64,000 nucleotides of DNA from Parabacteroides sp. AD58. Its GTDB lineage: Bacteria; Bacteroidota; Bacteroidia; Bacteroidales; Tannerellaceae. Positions 37,256 to 45,600 of the stretch are shown here, piece by piece. The notes under the pieces were generated by a model. It was not told the origin of the DNA. It did not search any database and saw nothing but the letters and a program-made list of their open reading frames with translations. Position 1 is the first letter of the stretch. Every line of letters starts with the position of its first letter. The translations under genes were made by a program, and so were the position numbers. The stretch is from NCBI RefSeq assembly GCF_023744375.2, contig NZ_CP146284.1:2604001-2668000 (forward strand), in the 5' to 3' direction.

Positions 37256-39937
37256 TTATTGTTCTAATTTATGAATGATCTGCATCATCTGAGCACCTAA
37301 ACCAATTGTATAACCTTGAGAGACAAATACAACACGATTGAATGTATCGGCAATAAGGAAAATCGGCAATGTATTGGCATGTTCCAGCTTCATGGCTGCT
37401 ACCATTTCTTTCTGGATAGCATGGTTCTTGTCAATACCGTAAACAATAGTATTGGGTAAACCATTGAATTCTGCCGCATCGAATTTCTTGTAGCCTTCTT
37501 CATTCGGGAAGAGCAACACCATCTTTCTGCCCCAGGCTTCCAATTGATCTTTCTCTGCAGCGATATCACGCATCGCATGATTCGTCGGTTCCTGACGAGC
37601 TCCTAAGATAGCAACGACATAATAACCGCGCCCTGTTGTAGCCAGCAGGCTGGTTTCTTCACCAGTCTCAGCCGAGATGTATTTATTCTCTGAGTTGAAG
37701 TTTCCGATTATCTGGATATCATCTTTGTTTTCACGCATATTCAGATGAACTTTTGTTGTCTTTCCTTCTTCGATGTTGAAGAAAGTCAGCTGAGCCAATA
37801 CGGTTCCGCTGGCCATACGTGTACCACTAACCAATAAGTAGCTGCCTGTATCCATTTGCGTTCCTTTCTTTAGCAGATTACTCCAGGTTGCACCACTGCC
37901 CATATCTACATCACCTTCTTCGTAGTTTAATAACTGCAAACGTCCGTCGGTCAGTTTGGAAATGGTGAAATGAGAATAATATTTCGGGTCTTCCAATGCC
38001 TTGATAGGTTTATAATCTGCCTGTAAAGTACCGGTAGCCGTAGCTGTCTGTTCAGCAGCCTGGAAGTTAATGTCGATGATATCCTTACCGGAAAATACCT
38101 GTACCTTACGAGTTACCTCGTCAATACGTGCCGGAATTCCTAAAGCGCGCGATAAAGAAACAAAGAAGATATCGCGAGAATGTTTGTCGGCTATACGAGC
38201 TTTCCAGACACCTTCCGGAAAGATAGGTGCTCCGCCTAAATTACATTCTTCGTCGATCGTAATGTTGTTTTTCACCCAATCTACCAGCTTCATCGGGTCT
38301 GCCTGGAATACTTTCATGTCTGCTTCCGCAATGGCTTTCTGGAAGAATGCCTTATACGGCGTGATCATTTCGTTGGCCACACGCGGATTACGTACGTACT
38401 GTGCAAAGATTTCCGGATCAATGTCTCCGACAACTGGACTGTTCTTCAGATGATCATCCAGTACTTCGCGGGAAACATCACGCAGGTCTTTGGCTGAAAT
38501 ACGTTGTAGCAGGTCGATAGCTGCCTTTTTCTGTTCTTCGTTGGCTGAAGCCTCTTTCAGGAAACTGGAGATAGTCTGATAGTTTCCGCGTGAACCAACC
38601 AATAGCTTGGTAGCAACAGTGGCGTCCATACCGATTTCCTTAGCAAAGTCTTTTGCCTTCTGGTCTGTAAAGAAGGTGGCCACATAAGCATTGCGGATAG
38701 AATCTTCTTCAGCCATACGGCGGGTATTTTCAGCTCTTTGCTCTGGAGTTACTTCCGGCAGTTTCGCTTTCTCTGGAGGAGGAACAATATCCAAATCGAT
38801 GGTATAAGCCTCACCTGCTTTCTTATCCAATACGACAGTCAGTTCGTTTTGCTGACCGAATGATACTTTATCATAACCAAACTGTCCGTCTTTTGATGCC
38901 CAAACCAGCATGTCACCCTTACCGGATGTCAGGAAGGTTTCGCCATTGGCATCGGTTGTTTTGCTGGCAACGGTATAGAATTCCGCATAGTTATATACTT
39001 TGAATTCGACTCGGGCGTCCGGAACAGGCTGCTGATTGGCATCCACAACTTTAATGGTTGCCTTGGCTGTGTCGGCATAGTTGCCGATGATGTTGATTTC
39101 TGTATAGAGCGGAGTCTGTACCATGACTTCTTCCGGTCCCTGATATTTACCGAATACTTTCGTATGCATCAGCATACCACGGCTTGCCGGAGCATTAAAC
39201 CATCCCAGGTTCAGGACAGGTTCCGGCTCACAAGCTCCTAAGAAATACCATTGTCCGTCCACCCAGGCTTCTACCCAGGCATGATTGTCGTCGGTATGTG
39301 CCCAACGGGGCGTATAAACCTGACGTGCCGGAATACCTACCGAACGCAAAGCCGCTACGGTAAATGTTGATTCTTCGCCGCAACGTCCGTAAGCTGTCTT
39401 GACAGAGGCTAAAGGAGAACTGGTGCGTGCGTCGGATGGCGTATAAATTACTTTCTCATGACACCAGTGATTGACTTCGATCACCGCATCGTGCAATGAG
39501 AGTCCTTTTACACGGTCTTTCAGTTCCTGATAAAAGACCATACGGCTTTCGTCGAGGTTCTCATTGTTCACACGGATCGGCAGAACGAAATGGCGGAATA
39601 TATCTTCCGGAATCTGTTTCCCCCACGGCATTTCCTGTTTGGCCTGGAAGGAAGTCTGGACATTCTTCAGGAAAAATTCTCCACTGTAATCAGCAATGTC
39701 GCCAACAGGCATGTAAGCATACAGGAAACTCATAGCTTCCTTTTCTTCCGGCGTCATAGACTGATCGAATACTGTAAACAAATTGCCCTCGCTCAAGGTT
39801 GTTTGTCTGGACTGGAAGTCTGTTTCTACCTGAGTTCTGTAGGCGGTGTCTGAAATGAAATGAGAGGAAGAATTGTTGGAACAACTCGTCCATAAGAACA
39901 AGGCAGACACAAAAGTGATTAAATGTTTTTTGTTCAT
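37256..39937 (-). CDS. Multidomain lipoprotein with one active-type and one degenerate transglutaminase-like domain
   Basis: An 893-residue lipoprotein (lipobox ending at Cys19, FLWTSC). Residues about 110-240 form a transglutaminase-like domain with Cys186 (YGRCGEES) and His219 (DDNHAWVEAW); the third residue appears to be Glu in GACEPEP rather than the usual Asp. A carboxypeptidase-regulatory-like beta domain (about 290-375) follows. A second transglutaminase-like stretch (DIFFVSLSRALGIPARID, about 600-660) lacks the catalytic Cys. A C-terminal thioredoxin-like fold (RVVFVSQGYTIG) has no CxxC. It is probably periplasmic or surface-exposed; the activity (protease, amidase or cross-linking) is unknown. 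It is a single-gene unit. Confidence 0.82.
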   Translation of the reverse strand: MNKKHLITFVSALFLWTSCSNNSSSHFISDTAYRTQVETDFQSRQTTLSEGNLFTVFDQSMTPEEKEAMSFLYAYMPVGDIADYSGEFFLKNVQTSFQAKQEMPWGKQIPEDIFRHFVLPIRVNNENLDESRMVFYQELKDRVKGLSLHDAVIEVNHWCHEKVIYTPSDARTSSPLASVKTAYGRCGEESTFTVAALRSVGIPARQVYTPRWAHTDDNHAWVEAWVDGQWYFLGACEPEPVLNLGWFNAPASRGMLMHTKVFGKYQGPEEVMVQTPLYTEINIIGNYADTAKATIKVVDANQQPVPDARVEFKVYNYAEFYTVASKTTDANGETFLTSGKGDMLVWASKDGQFGYDKVSFGQQNELTVVLDKKAGEAYTIDLDIVPPPEKAKLPEVTPEQRAENTRRMAEEDSIRNAYVATFFTDQKAKDFAKEIGMDATVATKLLVGSRGNYQTISSFLKEASANEEQKKAAIDLLQRISAKDLRDVSREVLDDHLKNSPVVGDIDPEIFAQYVRNPRVANEMITPYKAFFQKAIAEADMKVFQADPMKLVDWVKNNITIDEECNLGGAPIFPEGVWKARIADKHSRDIFFVSLSRALGIPARIDEVTRKVQVFSGKDIIDINFQAAEQTATATGTLQADYKPIKALEDPKYYSHFTISKLTDGRLQLLNYEEGDVDMGSGATWSNLLKKGTQMDTGSYLLVSGTRMASGTVLAQLTFFNIEEGKTTKVHLNMRENKDDIQIIGNFNSENKYISAETGEETSLLATTGRGYYVVAILGARQEPTNHAMRDIAAEKDQLEAWGRKMVLLFPNEEGYKKFDAAEFNGLPNTIVYGIDKNHAIQKEMVAAMKLEHANTLPIFLIADTFNRVVFVSQGYTIGLGAQMMQIIHKLEQ

Positions 39938-39962
39938 ATTTAGGTTAATAATGAGATTTATG

Positions 39963-39970
39963 CAAAGTTA
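39963..39970 (-). promoter_or_regulatory. -7 promoter box (TAACTTTG, minus strand) of the transglutaminase-like gene
   Basis: An exact TAnnTTTG match on the minus strand, 26 bp before the ATG at 39937. Confidence 0.5.
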
Positions 39971-40047
39971 GTGATTCTTCTTTGATTTTTTTCGTTTACT
40001 TTACGTTGAAATTATGTATAATTCTAATTTTAATATTTTTAGGGATA

Positions 40048-41547
40048 ATGGAAAGTGCAGAAGGCATTTTGTTGATCGTATCGGTCATTTTAATATTTAG
40101 TGTATTTGCCGGTAAAGCTGGTTATCGCTTCGGATTACCTGCTTTGCTGCTCTTCTTGGGTGTCGGTATGTTATTCGGTAGCGACGGATTGGGTATTCAG
40201 TTTGATAATCCGAAACTGACGCAGTTTATTGGCGTTTTGGCTCTGAGTATTATCTTGTTCTCGGGTGGTATGGATACGAAAGTTGCTGAAATCAAACCCA
40301 TTGCTCCGCAAGGGATTGTCTTGGCAACGGTAGGCGTTTTACTGACTACATTTATTACCGGAGGATTTATTTATGTCATTTCGATGCTGGCATCGAAATA
40401 CGTTACCTTGACTTTTCCGGAATCGTTGTTATTGGCGGCGGTCATGTCGTCAACCGATTCGGCTTCGGTTTTCTCCATATTGCGCAGTAAAGGTGTTTTG
40501 CTGAAAGAGAATCTTCGTCCGACCTTGGAATTGGAAAGTGGTAGTAACGACCCGATGGCTTATATGCTGACTTTGATTCTGATTGCAGTTATCCAATCGG
40601 AAGGCATGAGTGTGCCGCAGGCGGCTTTGATGCTGGTTCTTCAGCTGGTGATCGGTGCGATTGGCGGTTTCCTGTTTGGAAAAGCTATTGTATGGCTAGT
40701 GAATAAGATAGATATAGATAATGCTTCCTTGTATCCGATTCTGATATTGGCCTGTTCGTTCTTTACGTTTTCAGTAGTTACGTTGGTAAAGGGCAATGGT
40801 TATCTGGCTGTTTACATAGCCGGTTTGATTTTCGGTAATTCCAAGATTGTCCATAAACGGAGCATTGGTACTTTCTTCGACGGATTTACCTGGCTTTGGC
40901 AGATTGTGATGTTCATCACGTTAGGTTTACTGGTGAATCCGCACGAACTGATACCGGTAACACATATAGGCCTCTTTATTGGTGCGTTTATGATTCTGGT
41001 GGCTCGTCCGCTTAGTGTCTTTATTTCTTTGCTTCCTTTTCGCAATTTCTCCTGGCGGGCACGGGCTTATATCTCGTGGGTCGGTCTGCGTGGTGCGGTT
41101 CCGATCATCTTTGCTACTTATCCATTGCTGGCCGGGATCGAACATGCTCATGTTTTCTTCAACATCGTGTTCTTTATTACCATTCTTTCGTTGTTGGTTC
41201 AGGGAACCACGGTGACCTATATGGCACGGAAGCTGAAGCTGATAGATAAGCCTGCACTCAAGGAAGAGTTTGGCATCGAACTGTCTGAAGATATCCGCAG
41301 TGTGATGAGTGAAATCGACCTGACTCCGGCGGTATTGGCTCATGGTAATCGTCTGATGGATTTAAAACTTCCGGATCATACGTTGGCTGTGATGGTAAAA
41401 CGGGAAGGTCGGTATTTTATTCCTAAAGGGAATACTGTATTGAAAGAGGACGATAAAGTCCTGATGATTTCGGATGACGACAAAGCCCTGCTTGAATCGT
41501 ATAAAGAGTTAGGTGTCAAGAAATATACATTCAAGAAGAACGAATAG
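40048..41547 (+). CDS. Potassium/proton antiporter, CPA1 family with C-terminal RCK_C domain
   Basis: A 499-residue inner-membrane antiporter. About 12-13 hydrophobic segments carry the Na+/H+-exchanger fold (LSIILFSGGMD, SSTDSASVFSIL, ELESGSNDPMAY with the ND ion-binding pair). The last 80 residues form a TrkA_C/RCK_C-like domain (LKLPDHTLAVMVKREGRYFIPKG split by a linker), as in NhaP2/CvrA proteins that exchange K+ for H+. The start at 40048 is preceded by TAGGGATA, a fair ribosome site; the longer frame adds an unlikely extra hydrophobic leader. It stands alone and is divergent from the transglutaminase-like gene. Confidence 0.88.
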   Translation: MESAEGILLIVSVILIFSVFAGKAGYRFGLPALLLFLGVGMLFGSDGLGIQFDNPKLTQFIGVLALSIILFSGGMDTKVAEIKPIAPQGIVLATVGVLLTTFITGGFIYVISMLASKYVTLTFPESLLLAAVMSSTDSASVFSILRSKGVLLKENLRPTLELESGSNDPMAYMLTLILIAVIQSEGMSVPQAALMLVLQLVIGAIGGFLFGKAIVWLVNKIDIDNASLYPILILACSFFTFSVVTLVKGNGYLAVYIAGLIFGNSKIVHKRSIGTFFDGFTWLWQIVMFITLGLLVNPHELIPVTHIGLFIGAFMILVARPLSVFISLLPFRNFSWRARAYISWVGLRGAVPIIFATYPLLAGIEHAHVFFNIVFFITILSLLVQGTTVTYMARKLKLIDKPALKEEFGIELSEDIRSVMSEIDLTPAVLAHGNRLMDLKLPDHTLAVMVKREGRYFIPKGNTVLKEDDKVLMISDDDKALLESYKELGVKKYTFKKNE

Positions 41548-42062
41548 TGACAATTTGTTCAGATTGTCAAAATGTCAATGAAACCCTTTCAAAACGGGCG
41601 TATTTCGGACCTATGTACGATGTGTTTGAAAATAGGAGCGTTTTGAAGGGTTTAAAATGTCGTTTTTTACTCTTAAATATTTGGTTGTAAGTATGATATC
41701 CTCCGTTTTGCTGATCTCGGATTTCTGAAGAAAATACACAGAAAAAGCCCTGAAAAGAGAAAATTACTTCCTTTTTCCGACGAAAACCGAAGGATTTTCC
41801 CGAATTTCTCGTCATTTTTCATCCAATTCCTGCCGAAGAAACTTGAAATTCATGCCTATCTTTTCATCAAAAGCCGGCGTATTTGTTTGTAAAAGTAACG
41901 AGTTTTGTAGATAAACTCAGGTAATTTCCGGAAAAAGCCCTCTTTTCTTACGGATTTTATTCGAAGAATCCATTTTTATGCGTTAGCAGAAAAGACGATT
42001 AAAGATCAATTTGTCCGTTTTTTCTCAGGAATCCTGTCTTTTCTGCCAACGCTATTTGTAGA
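41548..42062. other. Non-coding region with long inverted repeats between convergent genes
   Basis: No supported gene in 515 bp. Three inverted repeats are seen. GACAAT/ATTGTC (41549-41568) follows the antiporter stop directly. AAACCCTTTCAAAACG (41581-41596) pairs with CGTTTTGAAGGGTTT (41639-41653) around 42 bases. GCGTTAGCAGAAAAGAC (41980-41996) pairs with GTCTTTTCTGCCAACGC (42036-42052) around 39 bases, with 16 of 17 positions matched and the last a G-U wobble on one strand. The outer ones may serve as terminators for the antiporter and for the reductase. The centre is unexplained. Confidence 0.6.
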
Positions 42063-42950
42063 TCAGTCTTTCATTTCTGCCAGTCCTTCTTCAAACGTAT
42101 GCGGGTTATAACCTATTTCCAGACGGGCTTTCTCAATGCTTAGGCCACTGAAACGGGGGCGCGGAGTTTTTTCCTGCATCTCTTCGGTAGTTACGGGCTG
42201 AATCAGAGAACGGTCGAGGTGAAAATAATCGGCTACGCGATAAGCCATATCGGCAATCGAGAGGTATTCTGCCCCGCAGATATGGTAAATACCTGACTTT
42301 GAATGATGAATTAACCGTTCGGCTGCTTCGGCAATATCACCTACCCAAGTAGGCGTTCGCCACTGATCGGCTACCACCCGGATGATTTGTCCGGCAGAAA
42401 GCCTGTTTTTCACCAGCTGACAAATATTTCCATGCTGTCCGGGTAATGCTTTTCCATAGACAACGACAACACGCAGGATGGCATAATCGGTACAAATCTC
42501 TTGGATACGCTTCTCTCCTTCCCTTTTGGTGACACCATAATAATTAACCGGTTGTGTCGGGTCTTCTTCCCGATGCAGGCAATCTTCTTTCCCTTCAAAG
42601 ACGAAGTCGGTCGACAAATGCAGGAAGCGTGCTCCACATGCCTGGCAGGCCTGGGCCATAACGGCAGTTGCTTCTACATTCATGGCATACGCCTCGTCGT
42701 GATGCTGTTCGCAGTAATCCGGAACAGATAAGGCTGAGGTGTTGATCACGGCATCCGGTTGTACTGATAAGATCAGCTGACGGATGGTATCTGTTTGTTT
42801 GACATCTGCTTCCACAAACCGATAGCCCGGTTGAGGCAGTATGTCGGCATGAAGGGAAACAGCCGTCAGGTCATATTCCTTTCCAGTCAGGTGCGTCAGG
42901 ATACGCCGCCCTACAAAGCCGTTGGCTCCGATAATCAAGATTTTCTTCAT
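42063..42950 (-). CDS. RmlD-like NAD(P)-dependent reductase (extended SDR)
   Basis: A 295-residue extended short-chain dehydrogenase. It has a GANGFVG Rossmann loop, the catalytic YGVTK motif, and a fold matching the RmlD substrate-binding family (dTDP-4-dehydrorhamnose reductases and MAT2B-like proteins). The rest of an rml operon is not here, so rhamnose synthesis cannot be claimed. It ends an operon behind a porin-like gene, 4 bp away. Confidence 0.78.
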   Translation of the reverse strand: MKKILIIGANGFVGRRILTHLTGKEYDLTAVSLHADILPQPGYRFVEADVKQTDTIRQLILSVQPDAVINTSALSVPDYCEQHHDEAYAMNVEATAVMAQACQACGARFLHLSTDFVFEGKEDCLHREEDPTQPVNYYGVTKREGEKRIQEICTDYAILRVVVVYGKALPGQHGNICQLVKNRLSAGQIIRVVADQWRTPTWVGDIAEAAERLIHHSKSGIYHICGAEYLSIADMAYRVADYFHLDRSLIQPVTTEEMQEKTPRPRFSGLSIEKARLEIGYNPHTFEEGLAEMKD

Positions 42951-42954
42951 ACGC

Positions 42955-44169
42955 TTAGAACATATAAATCATCGCCGCTAAAATACGGTGATTGGTTACA
43001 GTATGTGTGTCGTGGATACATCCGCGGTTGTCGGCTGTACCGAACCAGCCGGTCGAAGGACTGTATTCGAGTCCGAATTTCCAATGAGGCAAATTATAAG
43101 AAAGCTGGAGATCAACGGTCAGTAATTGTCCGACTTCCAGTCCGGTTCCGTACTGATTGATGATGTCTTCGCCTGTACCCAGATTCTTCATATAGCCGAC
43201 AAAGAGGCCTTGTTTCCATTTCTGTCCGTGAACCACATTCAGCCACGTCATCGAATGCCGGAACGGTGTATAGGTTTGTTCGCCGGTTCGGGCGTCGATA
43301 CTCGTTACACCATAACCGCCCAGCATGCAGGTATGCGTCATATTTTCGCCTAACGTACTTTTGGCAGCCACTAACCAGTCGGGCGTTTTATACCGGAGAT
43401 GCGCTTCAAAGCTCATGGATGTGATTCGTTCGTCCAGCTTATACACCTTGCCGTCTCCCGTATTCTGTGTACGGGGTTTCAGAGATAATACTTCGGCTCC
43501 AATACCCGCTTGGAAGTTCTCATGCTTGTAATCGATGCCGGCATAGAATTCCGGGATACAACTGTTCTTGATATATTCTTCGCTTTTCCCGTTCGGTCCG
43601 TTCGACAGATATTGTAATTGCCAGAGGGCCGCACCGGTCAGTTGCCAGTGTCCGTTGTCAAAGCGGTAACGGATTTGCGGAGCCCGGCTGAAAGCATTAA
43701 ACGGCGCACCCGTATTCAGGTTCAATACCTGCGGATAAATATCACCAAAGAATGGATGCCAGGTTTGTCCCAGCAATAAAGCCGACTGCTTCCAGGCCAG
43801 ATTCACATAGGCATGACGGATACGCAGAATAGCAAACGAAGTACCCGTTCCGCGGAAATCTGTTTCAATCTTGGCCGATGTGGCAATCTTCCCGATGGAA
43901 GGTCCGGTCATATCAATACCCAAGCGGGAATATAATACGTAAAAGCTACTGTTAGACTGAGCATTTAAGTCGTTTCCATCCGCATCATAGGCATGATCTT
44001 TCGGATAAAGATGAAACAAACCATCCACAATTTCTCCATTGGCCCGTGAGTTATAGAACAAATCACCTCTGACTTGCCCGTAAAATTTGTACGTGAAGTT
44101 TTTCTTTTGTGCAGCACCTGTAAACACCAGGCAGAACAAAAATCCTGCCAGCCACCATTTCCTGTTCAT
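42955..44169 (-). CDS. Outer-membrane porin-like beta-barrel protein, paralogue 1
   Basis: A 404-residue protein with a signal peptide (MNRKWWLAGFLFCLVFTGAAQ) and the repeating amphipathic strands of a 16-strand-type porin. It opens with YKFYGQVRGDLFYNSRAN and contains ILRIRHAYVNLAWKQSALLLGQTWHPFFGD, close to the DcaP/porin-like group. It ends in an aromatic residue (AAMIYMF). The upstream gene is a clear paralogue with the same order of motifs, so the pair arose by tandem duplication. The start at 44169 begins the signal peptide. The substrate is unknown. Confidence 0.78.
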   Translation of the reverse strand: MNRKWWLAGFLFCLVFTGAAQKKNFTYKFYGQVRGDLFYNSRANGEIVDGLFHLYPKDHAYDADGNDLNAQSNSSFYVLYSRLGIDMTGPSIGKIATSAKIETDFRGTGTSFAILRIRHAYVNLAWKQSALLLGQTWHPFFGDIYPQVLNLNTGAPFNAFSRAPQIRYRFDNGHWQLTGAALWQLQYLSNGPNGKSEEYIKNSCIPEFYAGIDYKHENFQAGIGAEVLSLKPRTQNTGDGKVYKLDERITSMSFEAHLRYKTPDWLVAAKSTLGENMTHTCMLGGYGVTSIDARTGEQTYTPFRHSMTWLNVVHGQKWKQGLFVGYMKNLGTGEDIINQYGTGLEVGQLLTVDLQLSYNLPHWKFGLEYSPSTGWFGTADNRGCIHDTHTVTNHRILAAMIYMF

Positions 44170-44193
44170 ATCAAACTTTTGTTTAGCTGAATG

Positions 44194-44201
44194 CAAAAGT
44201 A
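44194..44201 (-). promoter_or_regulatory. -7 promoter box (TACTTTTG, minus strand) of porin paralogue 1
   Basis: An exact TAnnTTTG match on the minus strand, 25 bp before the ATG at 44169. It suggests that the second porin gene has its own promoter. Confidence 0.5.
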
Positions 44202-44235
44202 GCCTTTTATTTTGTATTTATAGGACTTTGTTGGC

Positions 44236-45465
44236 TTAGAAATAGTACATCATCAGCCCTAAAATACGGAAATTTGTTACCTGATGCGTATTTTCGACTC
44301 GTCCGTTACGGGCATTGACATCGCCATACCAGGCTGTTCCGACAGATCCTTCGAAACCGAATTGCCAATGTGGTAGGTTATAGGATAAATTTAGATTGGT
44401 GATGAGCAGCTGGTCAATATCCAATCCCATACCATATAATGTTTCTGTATCGGCTAAGCTTTGTCCGGTTCCCAGATTCTTGGTATAACCGATGAACAAG
44501 GCGGGTTTCCATTTCTGCCCGTAGGTAAAATTAATCCACGAAGTTGATTGCCGGAAAGCGGTATATTCCTGTTTTCCATTTTGAGGATCAACGGAATGAA
44601 TTCCATATCCTCCTAAGAGGGCTGTATGATCCAAGGCTGAGGCCAGTAAGGTCTTTGCTGCCACTGTGAAATTAGTTCCGGTATATTTAATGTGTGCTTC
44701 ATAGGAAGTAGTTGTCATTCGTTCATTTACTTTATAGATATTTCCTTCCCATTCCGATTGTTTGCGTGGTGAAAGAGAAATCAGATGAGCGCCGGCTCCG
44801 GCAATCCATTCGTTATCATGCTGCCAGTCTGCACCGACATAGAATTCGGGTACGCAACTGTTCTTCATATAATCTTCGCTCATCCCGTCTGGTCCGCTGG
44901 AAGTATATTGCATCTGCCAGATAGCCGATGTGGTTAAAGTTATCTCTTTTGTCTGATACTGATAGCGTAACTGCGGACTTCGGTTAAAGGGCTGGAACGG
45001 AGCTCCGGTTGAAAGATTCAGAATATCCGGGAAGACTGCGCCAAACAAAGGATGCCAGGTTTGTCCAATCAGTAACTGATGTCTTTCCCAATCGAGGGCA
45101 ACGTAGGCTTGTCGGATACGCAACAAGGCCACATTCTTGGAGAATCCGCCAAAATCTGTCTCTACTTTTGCTGAAGTCATTGCTGTTCCGACATGAGGAC
45201 CTTTGATATCCAGGCCTAATCGGGTCGTAAAAGTATAGAAACTACCGTTTGGACCGGCATTGATGTCCTTGCCTTCTGTATCCGGAAGTTTATCTAAAGG
45301 ATACAGATAGAAGTTTCCATCGACAGGCGCCATGGTAGCTCGTGTGTTATAAAACAAGTCGGCCCGTACGAAGCCATAAAACTTGTATGAGAAGTTTTCC
45401 TTTTGTCCCCAGATTGGAAAACTACAGCATAAGGTGGCTAATAGTAATAGAATTTTAGGTTTCAT
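44236..45465 (-). CDS. Outer-membrane porin-like beta-barrel protein, paralogue 2
   Basis: A 409-residue relative of its downstream neighbour. It has a signal peptide (MKPKILLLLATLCCSFPIWGQ), YKFYGFVRADLFYNTRAT, LLRIRQAYVALDWERHQLLIGQTWHP and a final ILGLMMYYF. Strand pattern and length match porins. The two proteins share nearly every block, but loops differ, which suggests different pore or ligand specificity. It has its own -7 box and is divergent from the TrpB2 gene. Confidence 0.78.
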   Translation of the reverse strand: MKPKILLLLATLCCSFPIWGQKENFSYKFYGFVRADLFYNTRATMAPVDGNFYLYPLDKLPDTEGKDINAGPNGSFYTFTTRLGLDIKGPHVGTAMTSAKVETDFGGFSKNVALLRIRQAYVALDWERHQLLIGQTWHPLFGAVFPDILNLSTGAPFQPFNRSPQLRYQYQTKEITLTTSAIWQMQYTSSGPDGMSEDYMKNSCVPEFYVGADWQHDNEWIAGAGAHLISLSPRKQSEWEGNIYKVNERMTTTSYEAHIKYTGTNFTVAAKTLLASALDHTALLGGYGIHSVDPQNGKQEYTAFRQSTSWINFTYGQKWKPALFIGYTKNLGTGQSLADTETLYGMGLDIDQLLITNLNLSYNLPHWQFGFEGSVGTAWYGDVNARNGRVENTHQVTNFRILGLMMYYF

Positions 45466-45501
45466 GCTTCAATTTGTTACGAATTATTTCTGTTTACGCC
45501 C

Positions 45502-45559
45502 CAAATATATATATTTCTTTTAAATCCATTTGAATAAAGGAATTTTATTTGTTCCTTTG
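45502..45559. promoter_or_regulatory. Overlapping divergent promoters (porin paralogue 2 and TrpB2 gene)
   Basis: On the minus strand TATATTTG (45502-45509) lies 37 bp before the porin start. On the plus strand TTTG (45529-45532), a 19-bp spacer and TTCCTTTG (45552-45559) precede the TrpB2-type start by 41 bp. The two promoters are only about 20 bp apart, so polymerases may interfere. Confidence 0.5.
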
Positions 45560-45600
45560 CCTATGAAAAAAACAGATTATATTGTTAACATGATAATAAG

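Noticed and set aside
41567..41815. Open frame of 82 codons on the minus strand between antiporter and reductase
   Set aside because: It runs through an inverted repeat, has no recognisable family and no promoter box; probably non-coding.
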